DNA of 49,631 bases from Patescibacteria group bacterium UBA6220 (lineage in GTDB: Bacteria > Patescibacteriota > Minisyncoccia > Minisyncoccales > Minisyncoccaceae), in the NCBI GenBank assembly GCA_002421745.1, contig DISC01000004.1, positions 1 to 49,631 on the forward strand. Reading direction: 5' to 3'. Positions 22,520 through 29,862 of the stretch are shown piece after piece. The position numbers and the translations under genes were made by a program. The notes below the pieces were generated by a model that worked only from the letters and a program-made list of their open reading frames with translations, was not told the DNA's origin and made no database searches. Position 1 is the stretch's first letter. Each line of letters starts with the position of its first letter.

Positions 22520-23542
22520 TTAATTATTTAATTTAATATCTTTCTTTTCAAAATCTTCAATTATTTTAAAATTAATGCTTTCTTGAATATCCATATATTT
22601 ATTATAATCATTTGACTTTATGAAGTAAACTGCTTCAAAAATATATCCACCTCCAACAATATCGCTGAAATTAACCCTATCATATTCCACAAGGTCCTGT
22701 TTTTTTATAGCATTTTTAATTATATCCAAAGCCTCTTTAAGTTTTTTACTATTAGTATTTCCAGCTATTTTTAATAAAAAAGTTTTTCTTCTTTTTACTA
22801 ACCTTTTATAATTATGAATAACATTATCCATAAGTTTTCTATTGGAAATTATCAGTTCCTCTCCTTTTAATGACAGTACCCTAGTAGATCTAATGCCTAT
22901 CTTTTTAACAGTTCCGCTTTCCTCTCCAATAATTATAAAATCTCCAACTACAAAAGGTTTATCCAAATAAATAGAAAGAAAAGAGAAAAGATCCAAAAGA
23001 ATATTTTGCAAAGCAAAGGCAATAATTATACCGCTTACTCCAAGTCCAGCGACAATGGTTGAAATATTAAAACCAATATTTTGTAAAACCAACAAGACCA
23101 CAATAATCCAAATAAACCATTTTAAAAATCCTCTAAAAAATTTTGCCATTCCCACGTAATCTTCGTCCCCCTCTTTTTTGTCTTTGATTTTTAAAATCCA
23201 AAGATCGACTATGGTTTGCACTATCTGCAAACCATAATATAAAAATACCAAAAAAGAAAAAATATCAAACCATTTTTTAAAATCTTCTCCCAGGATTAAA
23301 AATTGTGAAGCAACAAATAAAGAAAAAACAACACAAAAAAGCCAACCAATGCTTTGAAGAGACTCAACTAAAAAATTATCAAATTTATTAAAAGTATAAT
23401 TGTTAAGTTTTTTTATTTTATCAACACCAAAAGTTTTAAAAAATCTAAGAATTAAAACAAGGCCAACAAAAACTACCAGGGCTGTTAAAATATTTTTTAA
23501 ACTATTGCTTGCTATAAAATAATTAAAAAAATCAAACCACAT
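22520..23542 (-). CDS. MscS-family mechanosensitive channel
   Basis: 340 residues with several membrane segments (about 15-35, 62-85, 92-115, 138-190) and the MscS pore and beta domains: IVAGLGVSGIIIAFALQNIL near 165 is the pore helix, DKPFVVGDFIIIG near 194, and GTVKKIGIRSTRV with a following beta domain near 212. It releases solutes under osmotic downshock. Sits 26 bp upstream of ftsZ and 1 bp after the HIT gene. Confidence 0.93.
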   Translation of the reverse strand: MWFDFFNYFIASNSLKNILTALVVFVGLVLILRFFKTFGVDKIKKLNNYTFNKFDNFLVESLQSIGWLFCVVFSLFVASQFLILGEDFKKWFDIFSFLVFLYYGLQIVQTIVDLWILKIKDKKEGDEDYVGMAKFFRGFLKWFIWIIVVLLVLQNIGFNISTIVAGLGVSGIIIAFALQNILLDLFSFLSIYLDKPFVVGDFIIIGEESGTVKKIGIRSTRVLSLKGEELIISNRKLMDNVIHNYKRLVKRRKTFLLKIAGNTNSKKLKEALDIIKNAIKKQDLVEYDRVNFSDIVGGGYIFEAVYFIKSNDYNKYMDIQESINFKIIEDFEKKDIKLNN

Positions 23543-23543
23543 T

Positions 23544-23954
23544 TTAAATTAAAGTTATTTTATTTCTTATTTCTTCAAAATCCTCGCTATTAAATTTGGA
23601 AATTGAATTAAGGGACTTAGTAAAATCTATTCCATCCCCCTCAACTCTTGGAATTACGTGTAAATGAAAATGAAAAACACCTTGTTCGGCTACTCGATCA
23701 CTCGCATGATAAAAATTAACACCACCAAACCCTTTTTCTTTCATTTTCTCAGCAATTTTTTTAGCCACAACAATAATCTTTTTTAAATATTCATCTTCTA
23801 TATCAAAGATATTTTCAAAATGTTTTTTGGGAATAACCAAAGTGTGTCCCATAGTTGCGGGATTAATATCTAAAAAAGCCAAAACAAAATCATCTTCATA
23901 AACCTTAAAAGACGGCACTTCATTATTAATAATTTTACAAAAAATACAATCCAT
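23544..23954 (-). CDS. HIT-family nucleotide hydrolase
   Basis: 136 residues beginning MDCIFCKIINNEVPSFKVYE, with Cys zinc ligands in the N-terminal CIFC and the histidine triad HFHLHVIPR near residue 96. The family (Hint/HinT type) hydrolyses nucleoside phosphoramidates and adenylates. I use the ATG at 23954, since the extra 21 codons upstream do not belong to the family. Confidence 0.95.
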   Translation of the reverse strand: MDCIFCKIINNEVPSFKVYEDDFVLAFLDINPATMGHTLVIPKKHFENIFDIEDEYLKKIIVVAKKIAEKMKEKGFGGVNFYHASDRVAEQGVFHFHLHVIPRVEGDGIDFTKSLNSISKFNSEDFEEIRNKITLI

Positions 23955-24019
23955 ATGTTTATTGATATTATATCCTAAAAAACAAAAAATCGCCATCCAT
24001 TGAAAGCGATTTACCAAAA

Positions 24020-24364
24020 TTAATCAGCCCGCCCATAATCATCTTCATAGCGAATAATATCACTTTCGCGCGGATTACCAAAAGCTATTTCCAAAACATA
24101 CGAATCTTTTATTCCTGTCATTCTATGTTTTTCTCGTTTGTCTATTTTTAAAATCCCTCCGGGTCTAAAAATTTGTTTTTTATCTCCTACCAATGTTTCT
24201 ATTTTACCTTTTAAAACAATCCAAATCTCCACTCTTTCTTCATGGCTTTGCAAACTAAGACGAGATCCCTTATTAACAAAAACTATTTTAACCCAAGCTT
24301 TCCCAAGTTTTTGTAATATTATTTGATGCCATCCCCACGGACGATGAGTTTTTTCATATTTCAT
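24020..24364 (-). CDS. Cupin of the mannose-6-phosphate isomerase type II family
   Basis: 114 residues, one beta-barrel cupin. RPWGWHQIIL near residue 8, SLQSHEERVEIWIVLKGK near 39 (metal-ligand His and Glu) and DIIRYEDDYGR at the end match the isomerase domain usually fused to GDP-mannose pyrophosphorylase. Here it stands alone without the pyrophosphorylase. It probably isomerises mannose-6-phosphate or a similar sugar phosphate for glycan synthesis. Start placed at 24364. Confidence 0.9.
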   Translation of the reverse strand: MKYEKTHRPWGWHQIILQKLGKAWVKIVFVNKGSRLSLQSHEERVEIWIVLKGKIETLVGDKKQIFRPGGILKIDKREKHRMTGIKDSYVLEIAFGNPRESDIIRYEDDYGRAD

Positions 24365-24418
24365 AATATTTACTATATCGTAAAAATAAAAAAACACCAA
24401 TAAAAATTAACTATATTA

Positions 24419-25882
24419 TTAATCCTCTAAATCTAAAACCGTATCAATTCTGATTTTACTTACAAAATCAGGCACGTGACTGACGATAATCATTGTTCCT
24501 TCATATTTATTCAAGGCTTCAGCAATAATAGGAATATGACGAAAATTTATATGATTGGTTGGCTCATCCAGAATAAGCAAGCCGGGCTTTTGAAGCACTA
24601 ATCTAGCAAAAGCCACTAGTCCTTTTTGACCCTCTGACAAATTACCAATTTTTGTTTTCATCATATCGCCTGTAATCAAAAAACCCGAAGCTATATTTCG
24701 CATCATTTCTTCCGACTGTTCACCTGCTGCCCAGGAGAGAGATTTATAAACAGTGTCTTCAAAATTTAAGGTAGAAAAATCTTGTCGATAATAACCAATC
24801 CTTACACCTTGTGTAATCTCTGTTCCTTGAGCTTCATTTTTTGCAATCAACTCCAATAAAGTACTTTTACCAATACCATTAGGCCCTTTGAGCAAAAGAT
24901 GCTGATTTCTCCTTAATTCTATATCTGTCTTTCGTTGCACAGGTTTGTGATTTTTTATAGCCCTAAAAGCAGTTATATGAACAATTAATCCTTTAATATC
25001 TGTTTGTGCAGGAATAACAAATGATCGAATAGTCTTATCTTCTTTTCGAATATCAACTTTTTCTTCTTCCATTCCAGCTGCTTTTTCACGCATTCTTTTT
25101 GCTACCATACGCAAATTACCACCCTTGTTTGCAAAAAAATTAGCTTTTTCTTTATTGGCTTGAATTTCTTTTTCAAGTTGTGCATTTTTTCTATTTTCTT
25201 TTTCTTGACGAGTAATAATTTGTTCTCGTACATCAAAATAATTTCCAGTATATTGCTCTATTTTTTTAGTAAAAACATCTAGATACAAAACTCCATCGGT
25301 AAAACTATTTAAAAATCCGGCATCATGAGAAATAACAATGCAAGTTTTTTTGTAATTAACTAAAAATTGTGTAAGATGTTCTATTCCCGCCTTATCTAAA
25401 TTATTTGTCGGCTCATCCAACAAAAGCAAATCTGGATTTTGAATTAGAGCTGACGCCAAGAGAAGTCTGGCTTGTTGTCCTCCAGAAAAAGATTTTATTA
25501 TTTTATCATGCGGAGCAACGAGATGCACTACTTCTAAAATATCATCTATTTTAGGATCAATATCATAAACTTTTTTATTAGAACAATTTGCTAAAGATTT
25601 TTCAAAAAATTCTCTAACAGTTAAATCAAGTTCGTGACGTGGAATTACCTGACGAGACACAGCGATGGAGACGCCATTTACTACATTAATCGTTCCACTC
25701 TCTGGCAAAATATCCCTAGCAATAAGGCCAAATAAAGTAGTTTTACCAGCCCCATTTTGACCCATAATTGTTGTTTTAGTGCCGCGACGAATAGCAAAAT
25801 CCACCTCATTTAAAAGAAGCTTATCTTCTGAGTATCCAAAGGATACTTTCTTAAAGCTAAGGATTGATTCGTTATTGGCCAT
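24419..25882 (-). CDS. ABC-F family ATPase
   Basis: 487 residues, two ABC cassettes in one chain and no membrane segment. Walker A motifs are GQNGAGKTT (about 41) and GPNGIGKST (about 335), signatures SGGQQARLLLASAL and SEGQKGLVAFARL. The first D-loop is normal (DEPTNNLD) but the second reads DEPTNHINF. A charged linker of about 80 residues joins them. ABC-F proteins act on the ribosome E-site, easing stalled translation or giving antibiotic protection. Subtype cannot be assigned. Start at MANNESILSF (25882). Confidence 0.92.
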   Translation of the reverse strand: MANNESILSFKKVSFGYSEDKLLLNEVDFAIRRGTKTTIMGQNGAGKTTLFGLIARDILPESGTINVVNGVSIAVSRQVIPRHELDLTVREFFEKSLANCSNKKVYDIDPKIDDILEVVHLVAPHDKIIKSFSGGQQARLLLASALIQNPDLLLLDEPTNNLDKAGIEHLTQFLVNYKKTCIVISHDAGFLNSFTDGVLYLDVFTKKIEQYTGNYFDVREQIITRQEKENRKNAQLEKEIQANKEKANFFANKGGNLRMVAKRMREKAAGMEEEKVDIRKEDKTIRSFVIPAQTDIKGLIVHITAFRAIKNHKPVQRKTDIELRRNQHLLLKGPNGIGKSTLLELIAKNEAQGTEITQGVRIGYYRQDFSTLNFEDTVYKSLSWAAGEQSEEMMRNIASGFLITGDMMKTKIGNLSEGQKGLVAFARLVLQKPGLLILDEPTNHINFRHIPIIAEALNKYEGTMIIVSHVPDFVSKIRIDTVLDLED

Positions 25883-25935
25883 ACAAAGAACAATACAACA
25901 TTTTATAACAAATGAAAAGACCAAGTGGTATTTTT

Positions 25936-26184
25936 CTATGCTTTTTTGTTTATCAAATCAAGCTTTTCTGCTCTTGTATATCTTTTTATTTCTGCCTCTC
26001 TGGCTCTTGCATCGGCAATATTGTCAAATTCTTCCAAATATTTCAATTCTACTGGTCTTCTGATTTTTGTATAATGAGCTCCGCATTTTGCTCCATTATG
26101 TTGTTTTAGTCTTTTTTCTAAATCATTAGCGCAACCAACATAAAAAGTATCATCAGCGCATTGAAGAATATAAGTAAAAAACAT
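25936..26184 (-). CDS. GIY-YIG endonuclease-like protein (YhbQ/UvrC-N type)
   Basis: 82 residues, a stand-alone GIY-YIG domain: FFTYILQCADDTFYVGCAND at the start (GIY and YIG strands as TYI and YVG), LEKRLKQHN with the catalytic Arg, HYTKIRRPVELKYLEEF, and a C-terminal EAEIKRYTRAEK. Stand-alone proteins of this type are widespread in small genomes and may act in DNA repair or processing. It follows the RNA-rich 26.2-26.7 kb stretch. Confidence 0.9.
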   Translation of the reverse strand: MFFTYILQCADDTFYVGCANDLEKRLKQHNGAKCGAHYTKIRRPVELKYLEEFDNIADARAREAEIKRYTRAEKLDLINKKA

Positions 26185-26227
26185 ACCCTTATTATATCGT
26201 TAAAAATAAAAAGCGCCAATAAAAAAA

Positions 26228-26258
26228 GAATGTTTGGGGGTCGAATCTCCAAGCATTA
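26228..26258 (-). terminator. Hairpin related to the gap terminator
   Basis: AATGCTTGG and CCAAACATT (minus strand) form a 9-position stem with one mismatch, with T-runs on both sides. The core GAATGTTTGG.GGTCGAATC is shared with the gap terminator at 16.25 kb, so it is a small dispersed hairpin repeat. Confidence 0.55.
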
Positions 26259-26285
26259 AAAAAAATTAAAAACAAAGCCTAATTA

Positions 26286-26314
26286 AAAAATGTTAAGGTA
26301 TTCGATACCTTAAC
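26286..26314 (-). terminator. Terminator hairpin after structured RNA X
   Basis: AATGTTAAGGTAT and ATACCTTAACATT form a perfect 13-bp stem with a 3-nt loop, followed by TTTTT on the minus strand. Confidence 0.75.
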
Positions 26315-26315
26315 A

Positions 26316-26430
26316 TTTGGTCATTCAGTAAAATAACCAAGGAAATTGCTCAACGCTAATTGAGATTCAGGATGGAGTCTACTGACTCTATATCTTGGCC
26401 TCCGACAATCGTCTGAATTCCAAACCAAAG
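26316..26430 (-). ncRNA. Candidate structured RNA X downstream of element B
   Basis: A 115-nt stretch without a convincing ORF, bounded by strong hairpins on both sides. On the minus strand the ends pair (TTTGGT with ACCAAA, ATTCAG with CTGAAT). Inside are hairpins GAGTC-AGTA-GACTC and CTCAAT-TAGC-GTTGAG, and a CCAAG/CTTGG pair that could form a tertiary or alternative contact. A CGGAGG box lies 5' as in elements A and C. I recognise no known RNA class; strand follows the flanking terminator. Confidence 0.45.
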
Positions 26431-26435
26431 GTCTA

Positions 26436-26476
26436 TTTAAACAAAAGCCCCATCAAAGACGGGGCTTTTGTTTAAA
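26436..26476 (-). terminator. Hairpin closing element B
   Basis: TTTAAACAAAAGCCCC and its exact complement form a 16-bp stem (9-nt loop). The 3' arm in RNA from either strand carries a U-run. Confidence 0.75.
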
Positions 26477-26478
26477 AA

Positions 26479-26497
26479 GCTGCGGGACGTGGATTCG
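26479..26497 (-). repeat. 19-nt direct repeat of the tRNA-Gln 3' end
   Basis: CGAATCCACGTCCCGCAGC occurs here and in the tRNA gene (26628-26646), 149 bp apart, starting at T-loop C56 and ending at position 74. Confidence 0.9.
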
Positions 26498-26580
26498 CCT
26501 TTCGGTATTTTTCTGGTGAAAAATCCTCAAGGCCCGGCTCGCTGTCGTCACAGCTCCGCCTTCTCATCCAAGCCCACGCA
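26479..26580 (-). ncRNA. tRNA-linked structured element B (behind tRNA-Gln)
   Basis: Minus-strand order: GCGTGGGCTTGGATGAGAAG (diverged antisense of the tRNA-Gln 3' end, still pairing with one bulge and one mismatch), GCGGA, hairpin GCTGT-GACG-ACAGC, GAGCCGG, stem GCCTT, GAGG, hairpin ATTTTTC-ACCA-GAAAAAT, ACCG, AAGGC closing the stem. Last comes CGAATCCACGTCCCGCAGC, an exact copy of tRNA-Gln positions 56-74. Compared with element A, the hairpin sequences differ but pairing, the GACG loop and the order are kept, which is covariation-type evidence for a real RNA fold. Confidence 0.7.
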
Positions 26581-26587
26581 TAGCATT

Positions 26588-26623
26588 AATACAAAGGAGT
26601 GCCTTGAGGCACTCCTTTGTATT
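26588..26623 (-). terminator. Terminator hairpin after tRNA-Gln
   Basis: AATACAAAGGAGTGCC pairs perfectly (16 bp) with GGCACTCCTTTGTATT around a 4-nt loop, 5 nt after the tRNA. Confidence 0.75.
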
Positions 26624-26628
26624 ATGGG

Positions 26629-26699
26629 CTGCGGGACGTGGATTCGAACCAAGATTGACGGATTCAGAGTCCGTAGTCCTACCATTAGACGATCCCGCA
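26629..26699 (-). tRNA. tRNA-Gln (anticodon CUG)
   Basis: Acceptor TGCGGGA/TCCCGCA with the U1-A72 pair typical of tRNA-Gln, D-arm GTC/GAC, anticodon stem ACGGA/TCCGT around CTCTGAA (CUG), T-loop TTCGAAT, discriminator G. The next bases are CCC, so CCA is not properly encoded. T-stem CTTGG/CCACG has a U50 x C64 mismatch; the 3' strand is part of the duplicated 19 nt. A CUG-reading tRNA-Gln implies a separate UUG reader elsewhere. Confidence 0.92.
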
Positions 26700-26701
26700 A
26701 A

Positions 26702-26728
26702 CATGTTTAGGTGTCGGACACCTAAACA
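26702..26728 (-). other. Perfect hairpin between ftsX and tRNA-Gln
   Basis: ATGTTTAGGTGTC and GACACCTAAACAT pair exactly with almost no loop. There is no T-run after it on the minus strand, so it looks more like a processing or stability hairpin at the end of the ftsX message than a terminator. Confidence 0.5.
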
Positions 26729-26747
26729 TTCTACGAATTAATTAAAA

Positions 26748-27659
26748 TTAATCCTTTAGATATCTTCTAACAGCAAAATAACTAGAAATCAAGCCCAGCC
26801 CTACCCCAATAAACAATTGAGCAATTAAAATTATTAAAATATTTGAAATAAAGAAATTAAATGGATTAAATCCCATAAATAGTTGCTCCAAGCTTCCACG
26901 GAAAATAAACAATACAACTAAAAATACAATAAAAGCCAAAATAGATGCAATAAAACCGCATAAAGCTCCTTGTATCAAAAATGGCCAACGCACAAAACTA
27001 TTCTTTGCTCCCACTAAACGCATTATCTCTATTTCTTCTTTTTGAGAATAAATACTTAAACGTAGCGTATTAAAAGTAATAATCAAAGCTATTAAACTTA
27101 AAAATATAGTAACTGCTAAGCCCATTCTATTTATCCCAGTGGCCAAACTGGACAATCTTTCGATAGCAAATCCTCGCCTATAATCATTAACATCATAAAC
27201 CAATTCACTAAACTGATCTTGTCTAAAATAATCAGAAACTACTTTATATTGAGCTGGATCTTTTGTTTGAACCACCAAAGATGGCAAAAAAGGGTTGCTA
27301 CCGATTGCATCCAAAGACTGCGTATAAGTATCATTATTGTGATCTTTGGTAAAAGCAGAGTAAGCATCTTCCGAAGAGACAAAATCAACTTTTGCTATTA
27401 CTTCTTTTTTTTCTTTTAATAATTGATCTCGCACTTCTAAAATCTTATCCATAGAAACCTGCTCATTAAAATAAACTGAAATATCTATTTTGTCTTTTAT
27501 GATCCCAGTCATAAAGCTTGCCCCACCATGAAAAATTATCAGAACAGTCCCCAATACCACTGCAATAAAAATAACTAAAGATGTGGCAAAAGATAAAAAT
27601 CCTTGCCTCCATAAATAATTCCAACCACTTTTTAATATTTTTACAATATATTTAATCAT
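26748..27659 (-). CDS. ftsX: Cell division protein FtsX
   Basis: 303 residues with the FtsX layout: one N-terminal span (about 20-45), an extracellular domain (to about 165) and three further spans (170-195, 220-250, 265-295). IEIMRLVGAKNSFVRWPFLI near 210 is the conserved cytoplasmic coupling loop. With FtsE it transmits ATP hydrolysis to extracellular peptidoglycan hydrolases; the coiled-coil transglycosylase at 6.8 kb is a candidate partner. Downstream of ftsE by 65 bp. Confidence 0.95.
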   Translation of the reverse strand: MIKYIVKILKSGWNYLWRQGFLSFATSLVIFIAVVLGTVLIIFHGGASFMTGIIKDKIDISVYFNEQVSMDKILEVRDQLLKEKKEVIAKVDFVSSEDAYSAFTKDHNNDTYTQSLDAIGSNPFLPSLVVQTKDPAQYKVVSDYFRQDQFSELVYDVNDYRRGFAIERLSSLATGINRMGLAVTIFLSLIALIITFNTLRLSIYSQKEEIEIMRLVGAKNSFVRWPFLIQGALCGFIASILAFIVFLVVLFIFRGSLEQLFMGFNPFNFFISNILIILIAQLFIGVGLGLISSYFAVRRYLKD

Positions 27660-27724
27660 TTTAAAATAATATTATTTATAGAAATTTATTTCGCCTCACT
27701 ATGAGCTAGCATTGCTGCCAAAAA

Positions 27725-28420
27725 TTATAGAAAATATACACCCTCTTCTTCGTCACGAACAATAGATCCATCTTGCAAAGTTAATACTCTTTTTTTAAGA
27801 GCATTCACTACCTCTTTGTCGTGAGTTGATAAAATTACTGTTGAGCCAGCTTCGTTAATTTTTAAAAGTATTTTAATAATATCTCTTGTATTATACGGAT
27901 CAAGATTGCCAGTTGGTTCATCGGCCAAAATAACTTCTGGTCTATGAATCAAGGCTCTAGCAATAGACACTCTTTGTTGTTCTCCTCCAGATAATTCATT
28001 AGGAAAAGAGTTTCTTTTTTTCTCCAAACCAACCAATTCTATCACCTGATCTACTTCATCTTTTATTTTACTCTCATCGTGATCACAGGTTTCCAACGCA
28101 TAAGCAATATTTTCGAAAACAGTTTTATATGGCAATAATTTAAAATCTTGAAAAATAAAACCTATTTTATGCCTAATTAAATATGCATCGCTTTTTTTAA
28201 CTTTGCCTAAATCTTTTTTATCAAACAAAACTTTACCTGACGTAGGCTTTTCTTCACAAGAAATCATTTTTAAAATAGTTGTCTTTCCTGCTCCAGAACG
28301 ACCGCATAAAATTACAAAATCACCATCTTTTATTTTAAAAGAAGCGTCCTTAAGAGCAGCCTTCGGTTCCTTAGATTGAGAAGTGCAATAATTTTTACAA
28401 ACTTTTTCAAATTCAATCAT
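27725..28420 (-). CDS. ftsE: Cell division ATP-binding protein FtsE
   Basis: 231 residues, single ABC ATPase: Walker A GRSGAGKTTILKMI near 39, Q-loop GFIFQDFKLLPYKTVFENIA near 87, signature LSGGEQQRVSIARAL near 143, Walker B VILADEPTGNLDP near 164, H-loop STHDKEVV. The FQDFKLL and ADEPTGNLD details are typical FtsE. The prfB-ftsE-ftsX order is a common bacterial arrangement. Confidence 0.96.
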   Translation of the reverse strand: MIEFEKVCKNYCTSQSKEPKAALKDASFKIKDGDFVILCGRSGAGKTTILKMISCEEKPTSGKVLFDKKDLGKVKKSDAYLIRHKIGFIFQDFKLLPYKTVFENIAYALETCDHDESKIKDEVDQVIELVGLEKKRNSFPNELSGGEQQRVSIARALIHRPEVILADEPTGNLDPYNTRDIIKILLKINEAGSTVILSTHDKEVVNALKKRVLTLQDGSIVRDEEEGVYFL

Positions 28421-28483
28421 ATAGCTGAATTAAAAATTACAAATTATATTTAAACAATACGTATTATATTTTAAAATTGGTCC

Positions 28484-29594
28484 TTATTTTAGTTTTATTT
28501 CTTCTTCAATAAAACTATCTAATTCACCATCTAATACTTTGTCTGGATTAGTACTTTCTACGTCTGTCCTTAAATCTTTCACTAGTTTATAAGGATGCAA
28601 CACATAAGACCTAATCTGATTACCCCAACTAGCTGATATTTTTTCTCCTTTTATCCCTTGTAGTTCCTTCTTTTTAACATCTTCATCGTATTGATAAAGT
28701 TTGGCAGCTAAAATTGCCATAGCCTTATCTTTATTTTTTCCTTGCAATCTTTCCGATTGACAAGTAACGACAATTCCTGTGGGTAAATGCGTAATCCTTA
28801 CAGCCGACTCTCTTTTATTTACATATTGTCCTCCTGGGCCAGATGATTTATAAAAATCAACTCTCAATTCTTCTGGCTTAATTTCAACTTCTTTATTATC
28901 TGATAAATCTGGCAAAACTTCAACCAAAGCAAACGATGTATGTCTTAATTTTTGTGAAGAAAAAGGAGAAATGCGGACTAAACGATGTACGCCTGTCTCG
29001 TTCTTTAAAAGTCCGTATGCATACTTTCCCTTTATTTCTATGGTAACTGATTTTATTCCAACACCTGCTTCCCCGCCACCCTCTTCTCCAAAAGATTCAT
29101 CAATTACAATTATCTTAAAATCTTTTTTCTCAGCATAACGATTATACATTCTCAAAAGCATAGCTGCCCAATCCTGCGCATCTTGCCCTCCTGCTCCAGA
29201 ATAAATAGATAAAATCGCATTACCTTTATCATGTTTACCCCTAAAACAAAACGCAATTTCCTTATTTTTTAATTTTTCTTCCAGTCTATTTAATCGCTCC
29301 TCTAACTCTTTTTCTAAATCACTATTTAAATCATTTTCCTGATATAAAACTTTTACAAAATCTTGTGTTTCTTTTATCTCTTTATCTGCTTCTTCAAAAA
29401 AAGATATTTCTTCTTCTAGTTCAGCTAATTCTTTTGATATTTTTCCAGCATCTTCGTTATTCCAAAAATCTTTTGTTTCAGTATCTTTTTTAAGTTCATC
29501 TCTTTTTAATTTTAACTTTTCAAGGTCAAAGACAATCCTCTAATAAGAGGATTTGATTTTTAAGATTTTGTATTTTTTTATCTAACTCAATCAT
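28484..29594 (-). CDS. prfB: Peptide chain release factor 2, programmed +1 frameshift
   Basis: RF2 releases peptides at UGA and UAA. The first frame starts at ATG 29594 (MIELDKKIQNLKNQILLLED) and stops at an in-frame UGA (29528-29526) in the context CTT TGA C, the classical RF2 autoregulatory slip site, with AGAGGA a few bases upstream acting like the stimulatory Shine-Dalgarno. A +1 shift continues DLEKLKLKRDELKKDT and runs open to 28484, giving about 369 residues, normal RF2 length. The stop-reading SPF motif (RISPFSSQKLRHTSF) and the catalytic GGQ (GPGGQYVNKRES) are present. UGA readthrough by slippage falls when RF2 is plentiful. Confidence 0.96.
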
Positions 29595-29600
29595 AATCGC

Positions 29601-29629
29601 ATTATAACAAATTGAGCTTAGGTAATCAA
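29601..29629 (-). promoter_or_regulatory. prfB promoter, apparently leaderless
   Basis: TTGATT (29629-29624), 17-bp spacer, TATAAT (29606-29601) on the minus strand. The predicted start lies on or within a base or two of the ATG at 29594. Confidence 0.65.
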
Positions 29630-29660
29630 ATTTCTTTAACTCTCGTTTTAGTTCTAAATT

Positions 29661-29682
29661 TAATCTTGCATTAGCAAGATTA
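29661..29682 (-). terminator. Hairpin closing element C
   Basis: TAATCTTGC and GCAAGATTA form a 9-bp perfect stem with a 4-nt loop. A T-rich flank lies on the minus side. Confidence 0.65.
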
Positions 29683-29687
29683 AAATG

Positions 29688-29706
29688 GAGCCAGAGGCGA
29701 GAATCG
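29688..29706 (-). repeat. 19-nt direct repeat of the tRNA-Thr(CGU) 3' end
   Basis: CGATTCTCGCCTCTGGCTC occurs here and in the tRNA gene (29862-29880), 174 bp apart, again from C56 to position 74. Confidence 0.9.
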
Positions 29707-29805
29707 CTCTCAGTAACTTTTGCCCTGCAAAAGTTCTTCGAGTACGCCCTCAGTCGGCATTCGGGCTTCACCCTCATATTGCCTCCCTCCGTGTTCGATT
29801 CTCGC
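29688..29805 (-). ncRNA. tRNA-linked structured element C (behind tRNA-Thr CGU)
   Basis: Minus-strand order: GCGAGAATCGAAC (29805-29793), an exact antisense of tRNA-Thr(CGU) from G53 through the T-stem; ACGGAG; a larger 5' arm GGCA...TGCC holding hairpin GGGT-GAA-GCCC; ACTGAGGG; stem CGTACTC/GAGAGCG (one mismatch) with internal loop GAAG/ACT; hairpin AACTTTTGC-AGG-GCAAAAGTT. The end is CGATTCTCGCCTCTGGCTC, an exact copy of the tRNA 3' end. The antisense keeps only the T-stem part; the acceptor part has drifted. Same plan as A and B, slightly longer. Confidence 0.68.
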
Positions 29806-29819
29806 TATAGCATTTAGTT

Positions 29820-29857
29820 TTGAATAGAGACCATACTGAAGTATGGTCTCTATTCAA
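29820..29857 (-). terminator. Terminator hairpin after tRNA-Thr(CGU)
   Basis: TTGAATAGAGACCATAC pairs perfectly (17 bp) with its complement around TTCA (minus strand), 5 nt after the tRNA. Flanking T and A runs make it bidirectional. Confidence 0.75.
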
Positions 29858-29862
29858 AAATG

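Noticed and set aside
26468..26710. Plus-strand 80-residue ORF over tRNA-Gln and element B
   Set aside because: It translates the complement of a tRNA and structured RNA; no start signal or protein-like composition.
29526..29528. UGA read as an amino acid (alternative code), suggested by the in-frame UGA of prfB
   Set aside because: The context is the RF2 frameshift site and RF2 itself is present; other genes end normally and do not contain internal UGA.
29526..29777. Separate 83-residue protein upstream of prfB
   Set aside because: Its first 60 codons run through element C. Only the part from ATG 29594 is coding, as the zero-frame start of prfB.
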